A program made the translations under genes and the position numbers. Positions 21,046-31,200 of a stretch of 64,000 nucleotides of DNA are shown here, piece by piece. Position 1 is the first letter of the stretch, and each line of letters opens with the position of its first letter. The notes under the pieces were generated by a model. It did not search any database and was not told where the DNA came from. It was given only the letters and a program-made list of their open reading frames with translations. Source of the DNA: Daphnia pulex (Eukaryota; Arthropoda; Branchiopoda; Diplostraca; Daphniidae); the NCBI RefSeq assembly GCF_021134715.1, contig NC_060026.1:10841001-10905000 (forward strand), given 5' to 3'.

Positions 21046-24000
21046 ATACTACGCAAAAGTCGAATAATGTAAATACGCAATATAAACTTTTTCATGTACC
21101 AGTAAAGATAGATAATATTTTCACATATGCTTTAATAGACACAGGAGCTTCAGTTAGTGCAGTTTCAGAATATTTCTTTAATAGATTGAGAAATGAAGTA
21201 AAACAAAATAAAATAATAAATAATGATAATCTTCGCAGCATATGCGGCGACAGTATGGATATATTAGGAGTATACAATTTAAATATTAGCTTAGATGATA
21301 ACATTGAAATGGTAGAGCAGAAATTTTTTGTCGTACCCCAATTGTCAGAAACGTGTATATTAGGCATCGATTTTATTACTGAAAACGCGCTTGTCCTTGA
21401 CGGAGAAACCCGTCGGGTAACTTATAAAATGAAAGGGAAAACTTTTTCGCTTATAGCAGAGACGGGAAATTCAAGTTATGCCTATTCGCCCATTATTCAA
21501 CTATTGAACACCACTGTGGCAACAACTAGTGAAAAAGGAAACAATATTGCATTAAAAGTTGAAAGCCCCGTCTCTAAGGTAATAATCGACGACGTAAATT
21601 CAGAAATGCATAGAAATAAGATAGACAAACTGTTAGAATTAAACAAAGACGTAATAGCAGACAAATTGTGTGAATTAGGCCAAGCTAAAGGTATTACACA
21701 TCACATTGAGACGACAGGAAAAGTTATATATATGCGACCTAGACGACAAGCCAGGGCAAACCTAGCCATAATAGAAAAAGAAGTGAACGAGATGTTAAAA
21801 TATAATATAATTAGGCCGAGCTCAAGTCCATATAGTTCACCAGTCCATCTGACCGACAAGAAAGATGGCACCAAACGCTTTTGTATTGACTTTCGTAATT
21901 TGAATACGGAAACGATAAAAGATAAATACCCTATACCAATCGTCGACGAAACAAAAGATTATTTGTTAGGCGCTCGTTATTTCTCAACACTCGACCTGAT
22001 CAGCGGGTATTGGCAGATAGAAATTGAGGAAGCCGACAAACACAAAACAGCTTTTACAACTAGCCAGGGTCATTATGAATTTAATCGTATGCCATTCGGA
22101 TTGACGAATGCACCAGCAACTTTTCAGCGTTTAATGAATAATTTATTACAACCAGTTATTCATAAATTTGCACTAGTTTACTTGGACGACGTAATTATTT
22201 ATTCCAAAACTATCGACGAACACATCAAACACATTCAATGCGTACTAGATCTGCTAAGGGAGGGAGGATTGAAAATTAAATTATCGAAATGTTTATTCTT
22301 ACAAAAAGCAGTAAAATATTTGGGACATATTATATCAGAAGATGGCTTGAGGCCAGATCCGAAGTTGACAGAAGCAATAAGAAATTACCCGACACCGCAG
22401 AATAAGAATCATGTGAAAAGTTTTTTAGGATTATCAGGATATTATAGAAAATTCATTTGGGATTATGCGAACAAAGCAAGAGCGCTGACAATTTTAACGA
22501 GACAGAAAGAAGAATTTCGATGGGGCCCCGAGGAAGAAAGTACGTTTCAATTTTTAAAAACTTGTTTGTTAGAAAATCCGATTTTACGCTTCCCAGATGT
22601 CGACCTCGAGTTCATTGTCCAAACAGACGCATCGGGATTCGCAGTAGGATCAGTTCTAGCGCAACGGAAAATTGTAAATGGCGAAAAAGTAGAATATGCC
22701 GTAGCATACGCATCGCAGCAATTAGACGAGACACAAGAAAAGTGGCACACGACAGATAAAGAAGCATATGCAATATATCACGCGTTAAAGACATTTTATC
22801 ATTATTTGTACGGTACGAAATTCACAGTAGAAACTGATCACGAAGCATTAAAAAATTTCCCTAAAATAACGGAGAATATGTCGAAAAAAGTAATTAGATG
22901 GGCTTTGTTTGCCAATGAGTTCGATTTTCAAACAGTTTTTAGGCCTGGCGTAGCTAACCAAAATGCCGACGGGCTGAGTAGAATACCAGAACAAAAGGAG
23001 GCAATAACAACGTCTGGCCAGACACAAAGTATAAAAGCCCTAACAACAGAAATGTTTTTACAAGAACAGGAAAAAGATGAATTTTGTAAGAAAGCAAAGA
23101 AAAAGTATATAAAGGAACAGCAACGACGAACCAGATTTATGGAAGAATATTTAGCAGCTGAAGCCGACGGAAAAGAAAACGATAAGGCACTTAGAGAAAA
23201 CGAAAATAAAGAATACGAGGACGACCTCGACGAAGAGGAACAATTAAAAGAATTTAATAATGGCTTAATCGGCACGGCCGACGGAAAAATATTGGTACCA
23301 GAATCATTAAGAGAGAAAATATTAATAAGATTTCATGATAGCCCATTCGCGGGGCACCTAGGCGTAAAAAAGACAACGGCGAGAATTCAAAGACGTTTTA
23401 AATGGCCGTTTATGGTAAAAGAAATTAGAGATTATATACGTAAATGTGAATTATGCGCGAAGAGAAAAGGCGGTGGAGACAACAAGTCTCCTTTGAACCC
23501 AATCGCTCCCCCAGATCACGTATGGCAATTTATGGCTATGGATATTGTAGGCCCACTGACCCCATCAGGACCCGAAAATCATACGTACATTTTAGTTATG
23601 GGCGAATATTTAACTAGATATATAACAGTTGCATCAATGCCAGATAGTACAGCGGAATCGATAGCTAAAGCCTTTTATAAAAATATTATAACACGCCACG
23701 GTGTGCCAGAAATGGTACTGACCGATCAAGGTCAAAATTTCTTATCAAAAGTAATGGAATGTTTGTATAAACAATGTGGTGTCGAAGCCATTCGAACATC
23801 GGCCTACCGCCCCCAGTGCGACGGTATGGTCGAGCGTGCAAATCGAACGCTGGCCGATATAATTTCTTGTTATGTTAAAGATAACCCCCATACATGGACA
23901 GACTTTTTAGATGTAGCAGCTTTTGTTTTTAATACCGCAGTCCATTCGAGCACGGGTTATAGTCCTTTTTATTTAATGTACGGAAGAGAGGCGCGAGAGC

Positions 24001-24488
24001 CGGACGATTTAATGCCGCCCGCGCGAAACCGGAATTTAACAGATGTTAACATGATTTTTTCACAGCAATGGTATGATGCGATTAAAATAGCCAAAGATAG
24101 ATTAATTGAAGCGAAAGAGAAGCAAAAATATTATTACGATAGAACAGCAAAAAGAGTTGATTTTAAAATAGGCGACAGAATTTTATTTAAGCAGTTGGCC
24201 ATCGTGCCCGGAAAATTCAACATGCGCTGGGAAGGACCATATACAGTGGTGGAAAAGAAAAGCAACGTAAGCTATAAAATCGGATCAGATGACGGGAAGA
24301 AACGAATGGTAGTACATGCCGATCGCATGAAAAAATTCCAAGGCCGAGAGAGCCCTCAGGCTACTAACATTGTAGCACCCGGCAGAGTGACAAAGTCCAA
24401 AGCGCGAGTTGCCCCACAGTATAACGTAGTACAACATAGATATAATTTAAGAGAAAAAATAAAAGCACCACAAAGATATAGTAATTAA
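20769..24488 (+). CDS. pol: Pol polyprotein: protease, reverse transcriptase, RNase H, integrase
   Basis: Open in the -1 frame relative to gag from 20,769 (two stops lie just before), so it is probably made by -1 frameshifting within 20,769-21,045. Numbering from the ATG at 20,772: protease motif DTGA at about 123-126 (ALIDTGASVS). The reverse transcriptase has YLDD at about 469-472 and the RNase H starts QTDASG near 617 with TDHEAL later. The integrase has an HHCC zinc-binding region at about 855-895, D at about 923 (AMDIVGP), D at about 983 (LTDQGQNF) and E at about 1019 (GMVERANRT). A GPY-type module (RWEGPYTV) lies near 1150 and there is no chromodomain. All catalytic residues expected are present, so the enzyme set looks intact. 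Order and motifs are those of Ty3/gypsy elements. Confidence 0.95.
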   Translation, partial: RMLVRSRTTTTTARQTSRRSKILARRTAKLRAIGTKLEAEWRATKQLSSSQQRKIRSQHQYIWQTFQSGKKSNRQSSQPGLSQCATERTETVNTTQKSNNVNTQYKLFHVPVKIDNIFTYALIDTGASVSAVSEYFFNRLRNEVKQNKIINNDNLRSICGDSMDILGVYNLNISLDDNIEMVEQKFFVVPQLSETCILGIDFITENALVLDGETRRVTYKMKGKTFSLIAETGNSSYAYSPIIQLLNTTVATTSEKGNNIALKVESPVSKVIIDDVNSEMHRNKIDKLLELNKDVIADKLCELGQAKGITHHIETTGKVIYMRPRRQARANLAIIEKEVNEMLKYNIIRPSSSPYSSPVHLTDKKDGTKRFCIDFRNLNTETIKDKYPIPIVDETKDYLLGARYFSTLDLISGYWQIEIEEADKHKTAFTTSQGHYEFNRMPFGLTNAPATFQRLMNNLLQPVIHKFALVYLDDVIIYSKTIDEHIKHIQCVLDLLREGGLKIKLSKCLFLQKAVKYLGHIISEDGLRPDPKLTEAIRNYPTPQNKNHVKSFLGLSGYYRKFIWDYANKARALTILTRQKEEFRWGPEEESTFQFLKTCLLENPILRFPDVDLEFIVQTDASGFAVGSVLAQRKIVNGEKVEYAVAYASQQLDETQEKWHTTDKEAYAIYHALKTFYHYLYGTKFTVETDHEALKNFPKITENMSKKVIRWALFANEFDFQTVFRPGVANQNADGLSRIPEQKEAITTSGQTQSIKALTTEMFLQEQEKDEFCKKAKKKYIKEQQRRTRFMEEYLAAEADGKENDKALRENENKEYEDDLDEEEQLKEFNNGLIGTADGKILVPESLREKILIRFHDSPFAGHLGVKKTTARIQRRFKWPFMVKEIRDYIRKCELCAKRKGGGDNKSPLNPIAPPDHVWQFMAMDIVGPLTPSGPENHTYILVMGEYLTRYITVASMPDSTAESIAKAFYKNIITRHGVPEMVLTDQGQNFLSKVMECLYKQCGVEAIRTSAYRPQCDGMVERANRTLADIISCYVKDNPHTWTDFLDVAAFVFNTAVHSSTGYSPFYLMYGREAREPDDLMPPARNRNLTDVNMIFSQQWYDAIKIAKDRLIEAKEKQKYYYDRTAKRVDFKIGDRILFKQLAIVPGKFNMRWEGPYTVVEKKSNVSYKIGSDDGKKRMVVHADRMKKFQGRESPQATNIVAPGRVTKSKARVAPQYNVVQHRYNLREKIKAPQRYSN

Positions 24489-24506
24489 TGTATAGACATG
24501 TTTTAG

Positions 24507-26579
24507 ATGGACGGTAAACTCGCGCTGGGACTGCTGTCAACACTTGCTTTTGCCACGGCAACAGGAGTAAATATTACTATTTGCGACTGCAAAAATCCCA
24601 AGGCAATCGGCTTGCTGGACGCGGAGCTCCCATCGTTTTGTCAGGAAAAAGATACCATCCCACCAATTTTCAAAAAGTACCAATTTTTTATTAAGGAAGA
24701 ACCTCATGCCCATTGGGAGGGATATGTATGTAGATCATGGGCGAAAACTAAAAAGATAGTAGGATATTTCTTTGGATCTTACGATACAACATTTACAACT
24801 TTCTCTCGGCAAGTGGCCGAAAAAGAATGTTGGGAAATGGCCCAATATAATCGCTGCGTAAATAATATAATGGAAGGATCAGCGGATTCTTTCTCTTTCA
24901 CTGCGTCACCGGAAGGCGACGGTGTGTGGATGCAAACAAAAGAATATAGCGTAATTAATTGCATGCTTCAAAAGATAAGTATTCGAAAAGACTGCTTATA
25001 TTGCCCGATCACTTCCCCTTTTGGTCTATTAACTAACAGCTCTGAAGTGTCTTTTGTTCGCCATCATGACTCTGTCATAGTATGGGATGCAACAAAGGCT
25101 AATATTTCAGGACAATGTAATTTAAGAGAATTAAAAAGCGGATCAGGATTTGTACACAAAGTAGACAGTAATTCTGTAAAATTGATAGACGACAACGCTC
25201 AATTGAAATATTTTTATTACGAAAACGTAGAAGCAATTTGCGGCAAAGCGCTCCACAAATTAAAAAATTTAGACTCTGCATACCTACGAATTATCGCGCA
25301 GGATTGGACCCGTATTTCAAATGCGGAATCAAAACTTTGCCTAAACGACGAATTAGAAGAAGTAATATGCACCAGCCAGAAAACACAGGAATTTGTTTTA
25401 GACAAAAATGAACTCGCACTAAATCGTACACACCTAGCGAAAGTAAAAAAGAATTGTTTGACGCCAATGTGGCTGCGCGAATTATATAATAACATGGAAA
25501 AAATGCAGGGAAAAGAGAGGGAAAACGTACGATATTTTTACGTCATATCAACGGATTGCGATAGAAAGCAAAATTTTCGCTGGAATAGCGAAACGTTTGA
25601 AATAATGGCCTACATGCCCAATAGGCGAGAAGGTTGCTTAACAGCAATCAAAGGTAGCCAACCTACCCTTAAACATTGTACACAAGAAAAAAATCAAAAA
25701 TGGATATTTGGCCCACCCGAGATTCCTATCAAACGGAAGACGGAAGATAGCCAGCCCCTTTTGCTTCAACACCACCAGTATATGGAACGTCAAGCGACAG
25801 TTCATGAAAATGTGTTGGAAAAAGAAATACAGAAAATATATTGTGGAAACCTTCAAGTGCGTAAATATACATTAATGCTACTAGCGGAACAAAACGGCCT
25901 GTTAGCCGCCCGCGCAAACAAACTCCCTATGTGTCAGCGACTTAAAACTTATGGTGAATATTTTATGGTGCAACAATGTACGGCAATAAACATTTCAGTT
26001 GGAATGAAAGAAACGAGATGCGGCCCTGAGCCTATTTACAAAGACTTTACAGTAGGCAAAGACGGATTTTCGTTACACCCCTTCGAAGAGTGTTTTTGGC
26101 CTAATAAAGTTGTCAATTTAAATGGAAAACCCCATATATGGAAAGACGGGGAGTGGACCCCAATGCAGCCATCGTCTCATCTTTCTACCCTCCGCCTTAC
26201 AGCAAAATTCGAAGAATTGGAGGATAACGAAGCTCAATATGTAATCAATTCCCACGACATTTCTTACAGACCAGAGTATGAAGCAATAAATTCAGTGAAC
26301 GAAATAGTCGGTCGGATCCACGAATCAAATTCAAAGAGCCTGTCAGCAATAATAGTGAACGAGCATGAAGAATCACGTCACTGGGACCTCCGGAGATGGA
26401 CATCGAAACTCCAAGCATCATTAATCTCAGTCATTGCCGCGTCTCTATTCTCCATAATTGTACTGGGTATAATTTGGAAATATAAGTCACGTATAATTGG
26501 ACTGAGAGACATACTGGAGCAGCTCGCCGTTCACCTGCAAGAAAGACGGCGCCAGAGAGCCAATATGCTGACGGAGTAA
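24507..26579 (+). CDS. env: envelope-like transmembrane glycoprotein
   Basis: 690 residues starting right after a splice acceptor (TTTTAG|ATGG at 24,507), 18 bases past the pol stop. An N-terminal hydrophobic signal-like stretch (about residues 5-20) precedes a large Cys-rich ectodomain with several N-x-S/T sites. A membrane segment follows at about 636-656 (SVIAASLFSIIVLGIIW), then a basic tail of about 30 residues. This layout is that of a type I viral fusion glycoprotein. Cysteine pattern and lack of an obvious furin site plus fusion peptide argue against the baculovirus F-type envelope of insect errantiviruses. A mononegavirus-like (chuvirus/rhabdovirus-type) glycoprotein is possible but unproven. 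Intact frame. It could allow the element to leave the cell, but this is inference. Confidence 0.75.
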   Translation: MDGKLALGLLSTLAFATATGVNITICDCKNPKAIGLLDAELPSFCQEKDTIPPIFKKYQFFIKEEPHAHWEGYVCRSWAKTKKIVGYFFGSYDTTFTTFSRQVAEKECWEMAQYNRCVNNIMEGSADSFSFTASPEGDGVWMQTKEYSVINCMLQKISIRKDCLYCPITSPFGLLTNSSEVSFVRHHDSVIVWDATKANISGQCNLRELKSGSGFVHKVDSNSVKLIDDNAQLKYFYYENVEAICGKALHKLKNLDSAYLRIIAQDWTRISNAESKLCLNDELEEVICTSQKTQEFVLDKNELALNRTHLAKVKKNCLTPMWLRELYNNMEKMQGKERENVRYFYVISTDCDRKQNFRWNSETFEIMAYMPNRREGCLTAIKGSQPTLKHCTQEKNQKWIFGPPEIPIKRKTEDSQPLLLQHHQYMERQATVHENVLEKEIQKIYCGNLQVRKYTLMLLAEQNGLLAARANKLPMCQRLKTYGEYFMVQQCTAINISVGMKETRCGPEPIYKDFTVGKDGFSLHPFEECFWPNKVVNLNGKPHIWKDGEWTPMQPSSHLSTLRLTAKFEELEDNEAQYVINSHDISYRPEYEAINSVNEIVGRIHESNSKSLSAIIVNEHEESRHWDLRRWTSKLQASLISVIAASLFSIIVLGIIWKYKSRIIGLRDILEQLAVHLQERRRQRANMLTE

Positions 26580-26887
26580 AAAGAACAAAAATCGGGTGTC
26601 AGTTGGCGTCAATACAGGGTAATTAACGCAGCTGTCAATCGTACATCAAGCAATTCGAAGACGAAACTTTTTGTTTCTCCCACGCAACCACAACCCCCTT
26701 TTGTGTCAGTACAGTTTTGACTTCAGCGTGTACCAGTGCTCCAATATTTTCGTGTCGCGAACCCCAATCGTTAATCAAACAATTAAAGACAAAGAGTGTT
26801 TGTTCTCTTCCACGCTCACACTCTCCTTCAACCCCAGTTCAACTTTAGACTCCAGCTAATAACATTGTGTAGCCGGTAAGCTAGTAA
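26580..26887 (+). promoter_or_regulatory. leader before the ankyrin ORF, with acceptor and donor candidates
   Basis: Pyrimidine-rich sequence (26,660-26,850) runs into possible acceptors (CTTTAG at about 26,847 and CTCCAG near 26,855). A good donor GTAAGC then starts at 26,876, twelve bases before the ORF start at 26,888. The arrangement copies the leader-donor-ATG order of gag, so this donor could produce the mRNA of the distal ORF. Function is inferred. Confidence 0.45.
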
Positions 26888-28219
26888 ATGAGTGCTACGA
26901 AAAGACTACTTAGTAAAAGTGTAGGCTCCGAGCCTTTAAACGGTGACAGTGTCTTGCATAAACATGCAAGAGCAAATAGTGCAACGGGGATCGGCGAGAA
27001 CGCAGACAAGTGCGACGTCAACATCAAAAACAATAGACGGGAGACGCCGTTGATCACAGCCGCACTACACTCCGCCTGCCGTGTCGTCGCAAAACTGGTC
27101 CAGCTGGGCGCCGAGGTAAACGAACGGGATATCCAAGGTAATACAGCCCTACACTATGCTATTTTGAACGCGTCAGAGAAGACGGTAGTAATCCTCTCCA
27201 TGTCGGGAGCGGACGTTACTATCCAGAACTCTGACGGTCAAACGGCAATTCATTTGTTAGCGTTTTCAAGCGACAGTAATCTAGCTAAGCACGTTTGCCA
27301 CACAAGAAATTCCATTGCAATGGACATGAAGGACCATGACGGACTTACCCCGTTTATGGCCGCCGTCATGAGAGGCAATTTAAAAATAATACAATATTTT
27401 CTTTCTCTGGGCCAGGGCCCGGAAGAGCGTACAAATGAGAACAAGAACCCTTTACATCTAGCTGTAGAACTAAAAAACATAAACGTAATTAAACTCTTGG
27501 CCAAATTACCCCACATCAATCTCGTAGACGACAGTGGCCACAGCGCGTTAGCACTAGCCATCAGCCAGGGAAACGAAATCGCAGTAGACATCCTCCTGCT
27601 ACAAGAGGCAGACGTAAAACAGATAGATAATTCGGGTAATTCAATGTTACACATTGCATGTGCTGGGCCGTCGATCCACATTGCACGGCATATGTTGGAG
27701 CATTTCACCGATTTAGACGCGAAAAACCTGGCGGGGGAAACCCCATTGCACCTTGCATGCGCGTCAGGTAATACAGCAATAGCTCTTGATATTTGTACTA
27801 GGGGAGCCAGGGTAACGGCCCAAGATAACAAACAGCGGACGCCGTTGATGACTGCCATCGTGTCAGGGAATCAAGGGTCCGCGTTAACAATTTTAAAATG
27901 GGAATTTGTAGTAAACACGGACTTGCTAGAGTTGACAGACGACAACAATATGAATGCGTTACAGTATTGCATACTGTTTAACGACCAAAGTACGGCAGCG
28001 AGAATAAGAACAATAGAGTTAGCTTTATTGAGCAACCGTCAAGTTACCCCGCCGACTAGGACAATTTATTTCAGGCCGGGAGAAGAAGAAATTGCGATAG
28101 AATATGAAACGGTTGATCCATTAGAAACACCCGGCCTAACCCTTTATCTTAACGCAGGTGACACCTCGCCACCAAGTTACATAACCACTGACCCCCTAGA
28201 GACCAGTGAAGACGAATAG
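26888..28219 (+). CDS. ankyrin-repeat accessory protein
   Basis: 443 residues. After about 45 non-repeat residues come roughly nine ankyrin repeats at about 49-81, 82-114, 115-149, 150-184, 185-214, 215-247, 248-280, 281-313 and 314-350. Hallmarks include TPLITAA, NTALHYA, TPLHLA and TPLMTAI. The tail holds a near-duplicate VDPLETPG / TDPLETSE and a PPSY motif at residues 428-431 that matches the PPxY late-domain consensus for NEDD4-type ligases. There are no membrane or signal segments, so it is likely cytosolic or nuclear. Ankyrin proteins in other invertebrate viruses can mimic I-kappa-B and block NF-kB signalling; that role here is a hypothesis. The frame is intact inside a young element, arguing for function. 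It has no counterpart among standard gypsy genes. Confidence 0.88.
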   Translation: MSATKRLLSKSVGSEPLNGDSVLHKHARANSATGIGENADKCDVNIKNNRRETPLITAALHSACRVVAKLVQLGAEVNERDIQGNTALHYAILNASEKTVVILSMSGADVTIQNSDGQTAIHLLAFSSDSNLAKHVCHTRNSIAMDMKDHDGLTPFMAAVMRGNLKIIQYFLSLGQGPEERTNENKNPLHLAVELKNINVIKLLAKLPHINLVDDSGHSALALAISQGNEIAVDILLLQEADVKQIDNSGNSMLHIACAGPSIHIARHMLEHFTDLDAKNLAGETPLHLACASGNTAIALDICTRGARVTAQDNKQRTPLMTAIVSGNQGSALTILKWEFVVNTDLLELTDDNNMNALQYCILFNDQSTAARIRTIELALLSNRQVTPPTRTIYFRPGEEEIAIEYETVDPLETPGLTLYLNAGDTSPPSYITTDPLETSEDE

Positions 28220-31200
28220 GCACTAGCTACAAACTTTTACCCTAACCCATATTCATTTATTCCCGTTTTACAGGGTGTACAAGTCACCCAGATTTAGATA
28301 TTATCAATAAATTCTGGTAGTACGCCAGAGACTCAATAGCCCTCCCTGAGGAATTTAATTGTAAAGGCCAGCGTTACATGAAACAAGACACGAACTGTGT
28401 AAGAGGCGAGCGACAGTACTCGACGCGTTGGTCCGCGTAAGCAAGACCAGCCGAGTCACCTCACCCCGCTGTATTTTTTTTTCTTTTCTTTCTCTCGATT
28501 TTTTTTTGTCTCATAACGAAAACATAAAACGTACGCTGGATTAGAAATGTCGCAACAAAAAAAAAAAATATCGATATTTGAAGGCGAGTGGAGGGAATAT
28601 AAATTGGTGGACGCTAGTCGTTATAGACTAATCAGGGTTGTTGTTTTTTTTTATCTTAATGGAGGTAGCAGAATAATTTTTAAGTTTTCAGTTCAACCAG
28701 AGGCAAAATAAACAAAAGCATTTTTGTTTTTCTTTAGTAGGCGTTAGGCCTACAAGCCCCAGTTTATTCCCCCCAGTTAATGCCATTATGGTTCCTAGGC
28801 GTCCACTCGCCAACTATCGGTCGTTCATTTCTTCTTGCACTTTGCTGAGGCGAAGTAACTAGTTAGGCCTATCGGGGTAAAAAGTTTATCCCTTCTCAGT
28901 TAAGATTACTTACGGGCATGACAAATGCCGGTGTCGGCTGGACACCGTACTCCCACGCGCCCAACTATGAGGTATGAAAGATTTTCTGCAATAGGGAATC
29001 AGTGACGCGATTTACGCGCTAGTTTACATGGCCTTTTTATCTCAGCCACTCGATCGACCAGCTAAAAGTCAGCTGGCCGTTGAAAGCGGCACCAGCAGTC
29101 AAAGACCCCAGACAATTTTTTTTCTCCCCCGCACGGTCCAGAAAAATATGCATCGCCGTGTTACCATTAACGTCCTACGGACAAAACAGTTAGCGACAGG
29201 ACCCGGGTTTTGTTTCAGCCAATTCACCCGAATAATTAAGGGACCTCCCCGTTACAGTATAAAAAAAGAAAAGGTTAATTACAAATAAAAGAGTGCCAAA
29301 TAGTCCGCCTAAAGCGCACACTGGGTCGGTAAAGACACAGTAGCTGCATTTTGAGAAAAGTTCCGTTTTTTTTAATTTTATTTATTTTTATTTTTATTCC
29401 ACATAACCAAGCGCGGATAGTATTGACTTGCCCCCAAGTTTTTTTTTTTTTTTCCTCAATCAATTCAACATAATTAGTTGGAAAGCGCCAATAAAAGAAT
29501 CTAAGAAGAAGAAAAGCCGTCGGCAAATGAGCGTCGACGGCTAGGCCGGCTACCATGCGGGCCAATGCAAGCCCCTACCAGGGCCCAGACGCGGAGTCGA
29601 TGGGTGTCGAGTTTCGTTTGGAACTTGTACTCCCAAAAAAAAAAAAAAAGCTAATTTTGAACAAATCTCCCAAGCAAACGGGACGGAAAAAGAAATTTCA
29701 GGGTTGAAGAATATATATATATTTTTTTCTTAGCCTAAATTGGGGAAAAGTAAAAGGGAAACGAAATTATTTTTTTTTAAATTCTTTGATTCTTCCCAAG
29801 ATTTTGTATCTTGATATGCAGGCTTTAGTTTCCGCCATCCGTTCGGTCGGACGACCCACCGTATTTCCCCCACCAAGGCCACAGAGCTAAAGGGAAGACG
29901 AGACAGCCTACGGCTGCAAAGTGTCAGAAAACCCATATTTCCGTCTACTACTTGCACCAAGAAGCAACCAGTATGAACAAAGAAAATGGGGACAGAAAGA
30001 AAAAAAAAATGCTGTGCGATAAAGGGATGAATGGGCCGGACTAATCGTACCCTTGCAATGGTTTTTTAACGAAGGGGCGGTAACACGCTCTATGAGAGAA
30101 TTGTGATGAAAAAGGAAAAAGGGACGAAAAATATCCGTGTGGTGACGGAAAGAAGATCACGATTTGTGATTTGAATCAACAGGTTAAAAATAGGGGATAC
30201 GGAACAAGCTAGGGAGCGAAAGCAATAGGTTGCAGTTTTGTTTTTCCGCGTTGCCCTACAGTAATGCCGCATGATTGGCGGACAATTTTTGCGAATAAAT
30301 GGCTCCGGAAAAGTTTGGATTTTAAAATGTTTCGGTCGCGCGCTAAATTTCTTTAGCCTAGCTCATAGGGAGAGTTAAAGGATTTCAGATACGAAATGCG
30401 AGGGATAAATCAAATTCACGCACACGTGAAGAAAAAAAAAAGAAATTTTTGTAATGTAGAAAACCCATAACGAATAAGTTTTCCGCCAGGCTTACCGCTC
30501 CGTTTACGCAGGCATTTTTATGCAACACATTTCAAAGAAACGAAATAAAAAGCCGATTTTCCTTTAAACCGGTTGTTATAAAGAGCCGTGGTACAGCAGA
30601 AGGTCCCAAACCCCTTCATTTGCCGAGACAAAGAATAAGGGAAATATAGGGAAAATAGTAACAAACAACCTCAAATAGTTTGCTAATTGAGAGTGACGTC
30701 CTACAACCCGCTCCGAAATGTCAAGATTGTAAAAACGATCTAACGAGCCCAAAACATTTTTTTCCCCGCGCCGGAAAAGAAGAAAAGGGAAGAAGGACAT
30801 TCCGCCAGAAAGAAAGGAACAGGCAACACACACCCCGCCGGCTTTGATGGAGAATTGTGTGGCAGATAATTGTAATTTTTCTTTTTTTGGTTTGGATGTT
30901 AATACTTTCATTTGGGCTGTACTGGTATATCTTTTAATTTTTTATTTTTTAACATACCCGTTTCCCTAACGAAAAAAAAAGAAGAAGGGGAAGTTGTCAG
31001 CCGACCGTCTGACGCGCGCCCACTATGACAGCGAATTAGCCGAAGCACCCACCGCCAAAGCTAGGGCGCTGTCATAAGACTCACGGCAGAGCGTGTCGTG
31101 ACATTAGTATTGAAAAGAAAAAAAAAAAAGGGAAAAAATATTAAATTCAGCCTGTAGAAAAGGAGGGAAAAGAAATATCCAACGGGCTGCCATGAGGGAA

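Noticed and set aside
27250..27858. 202-residue minus-strand frame
   Set aside because: Antisense shadow of the ankyrin ORF; ankyrin codon bias commonly leaves the opposite strand open.
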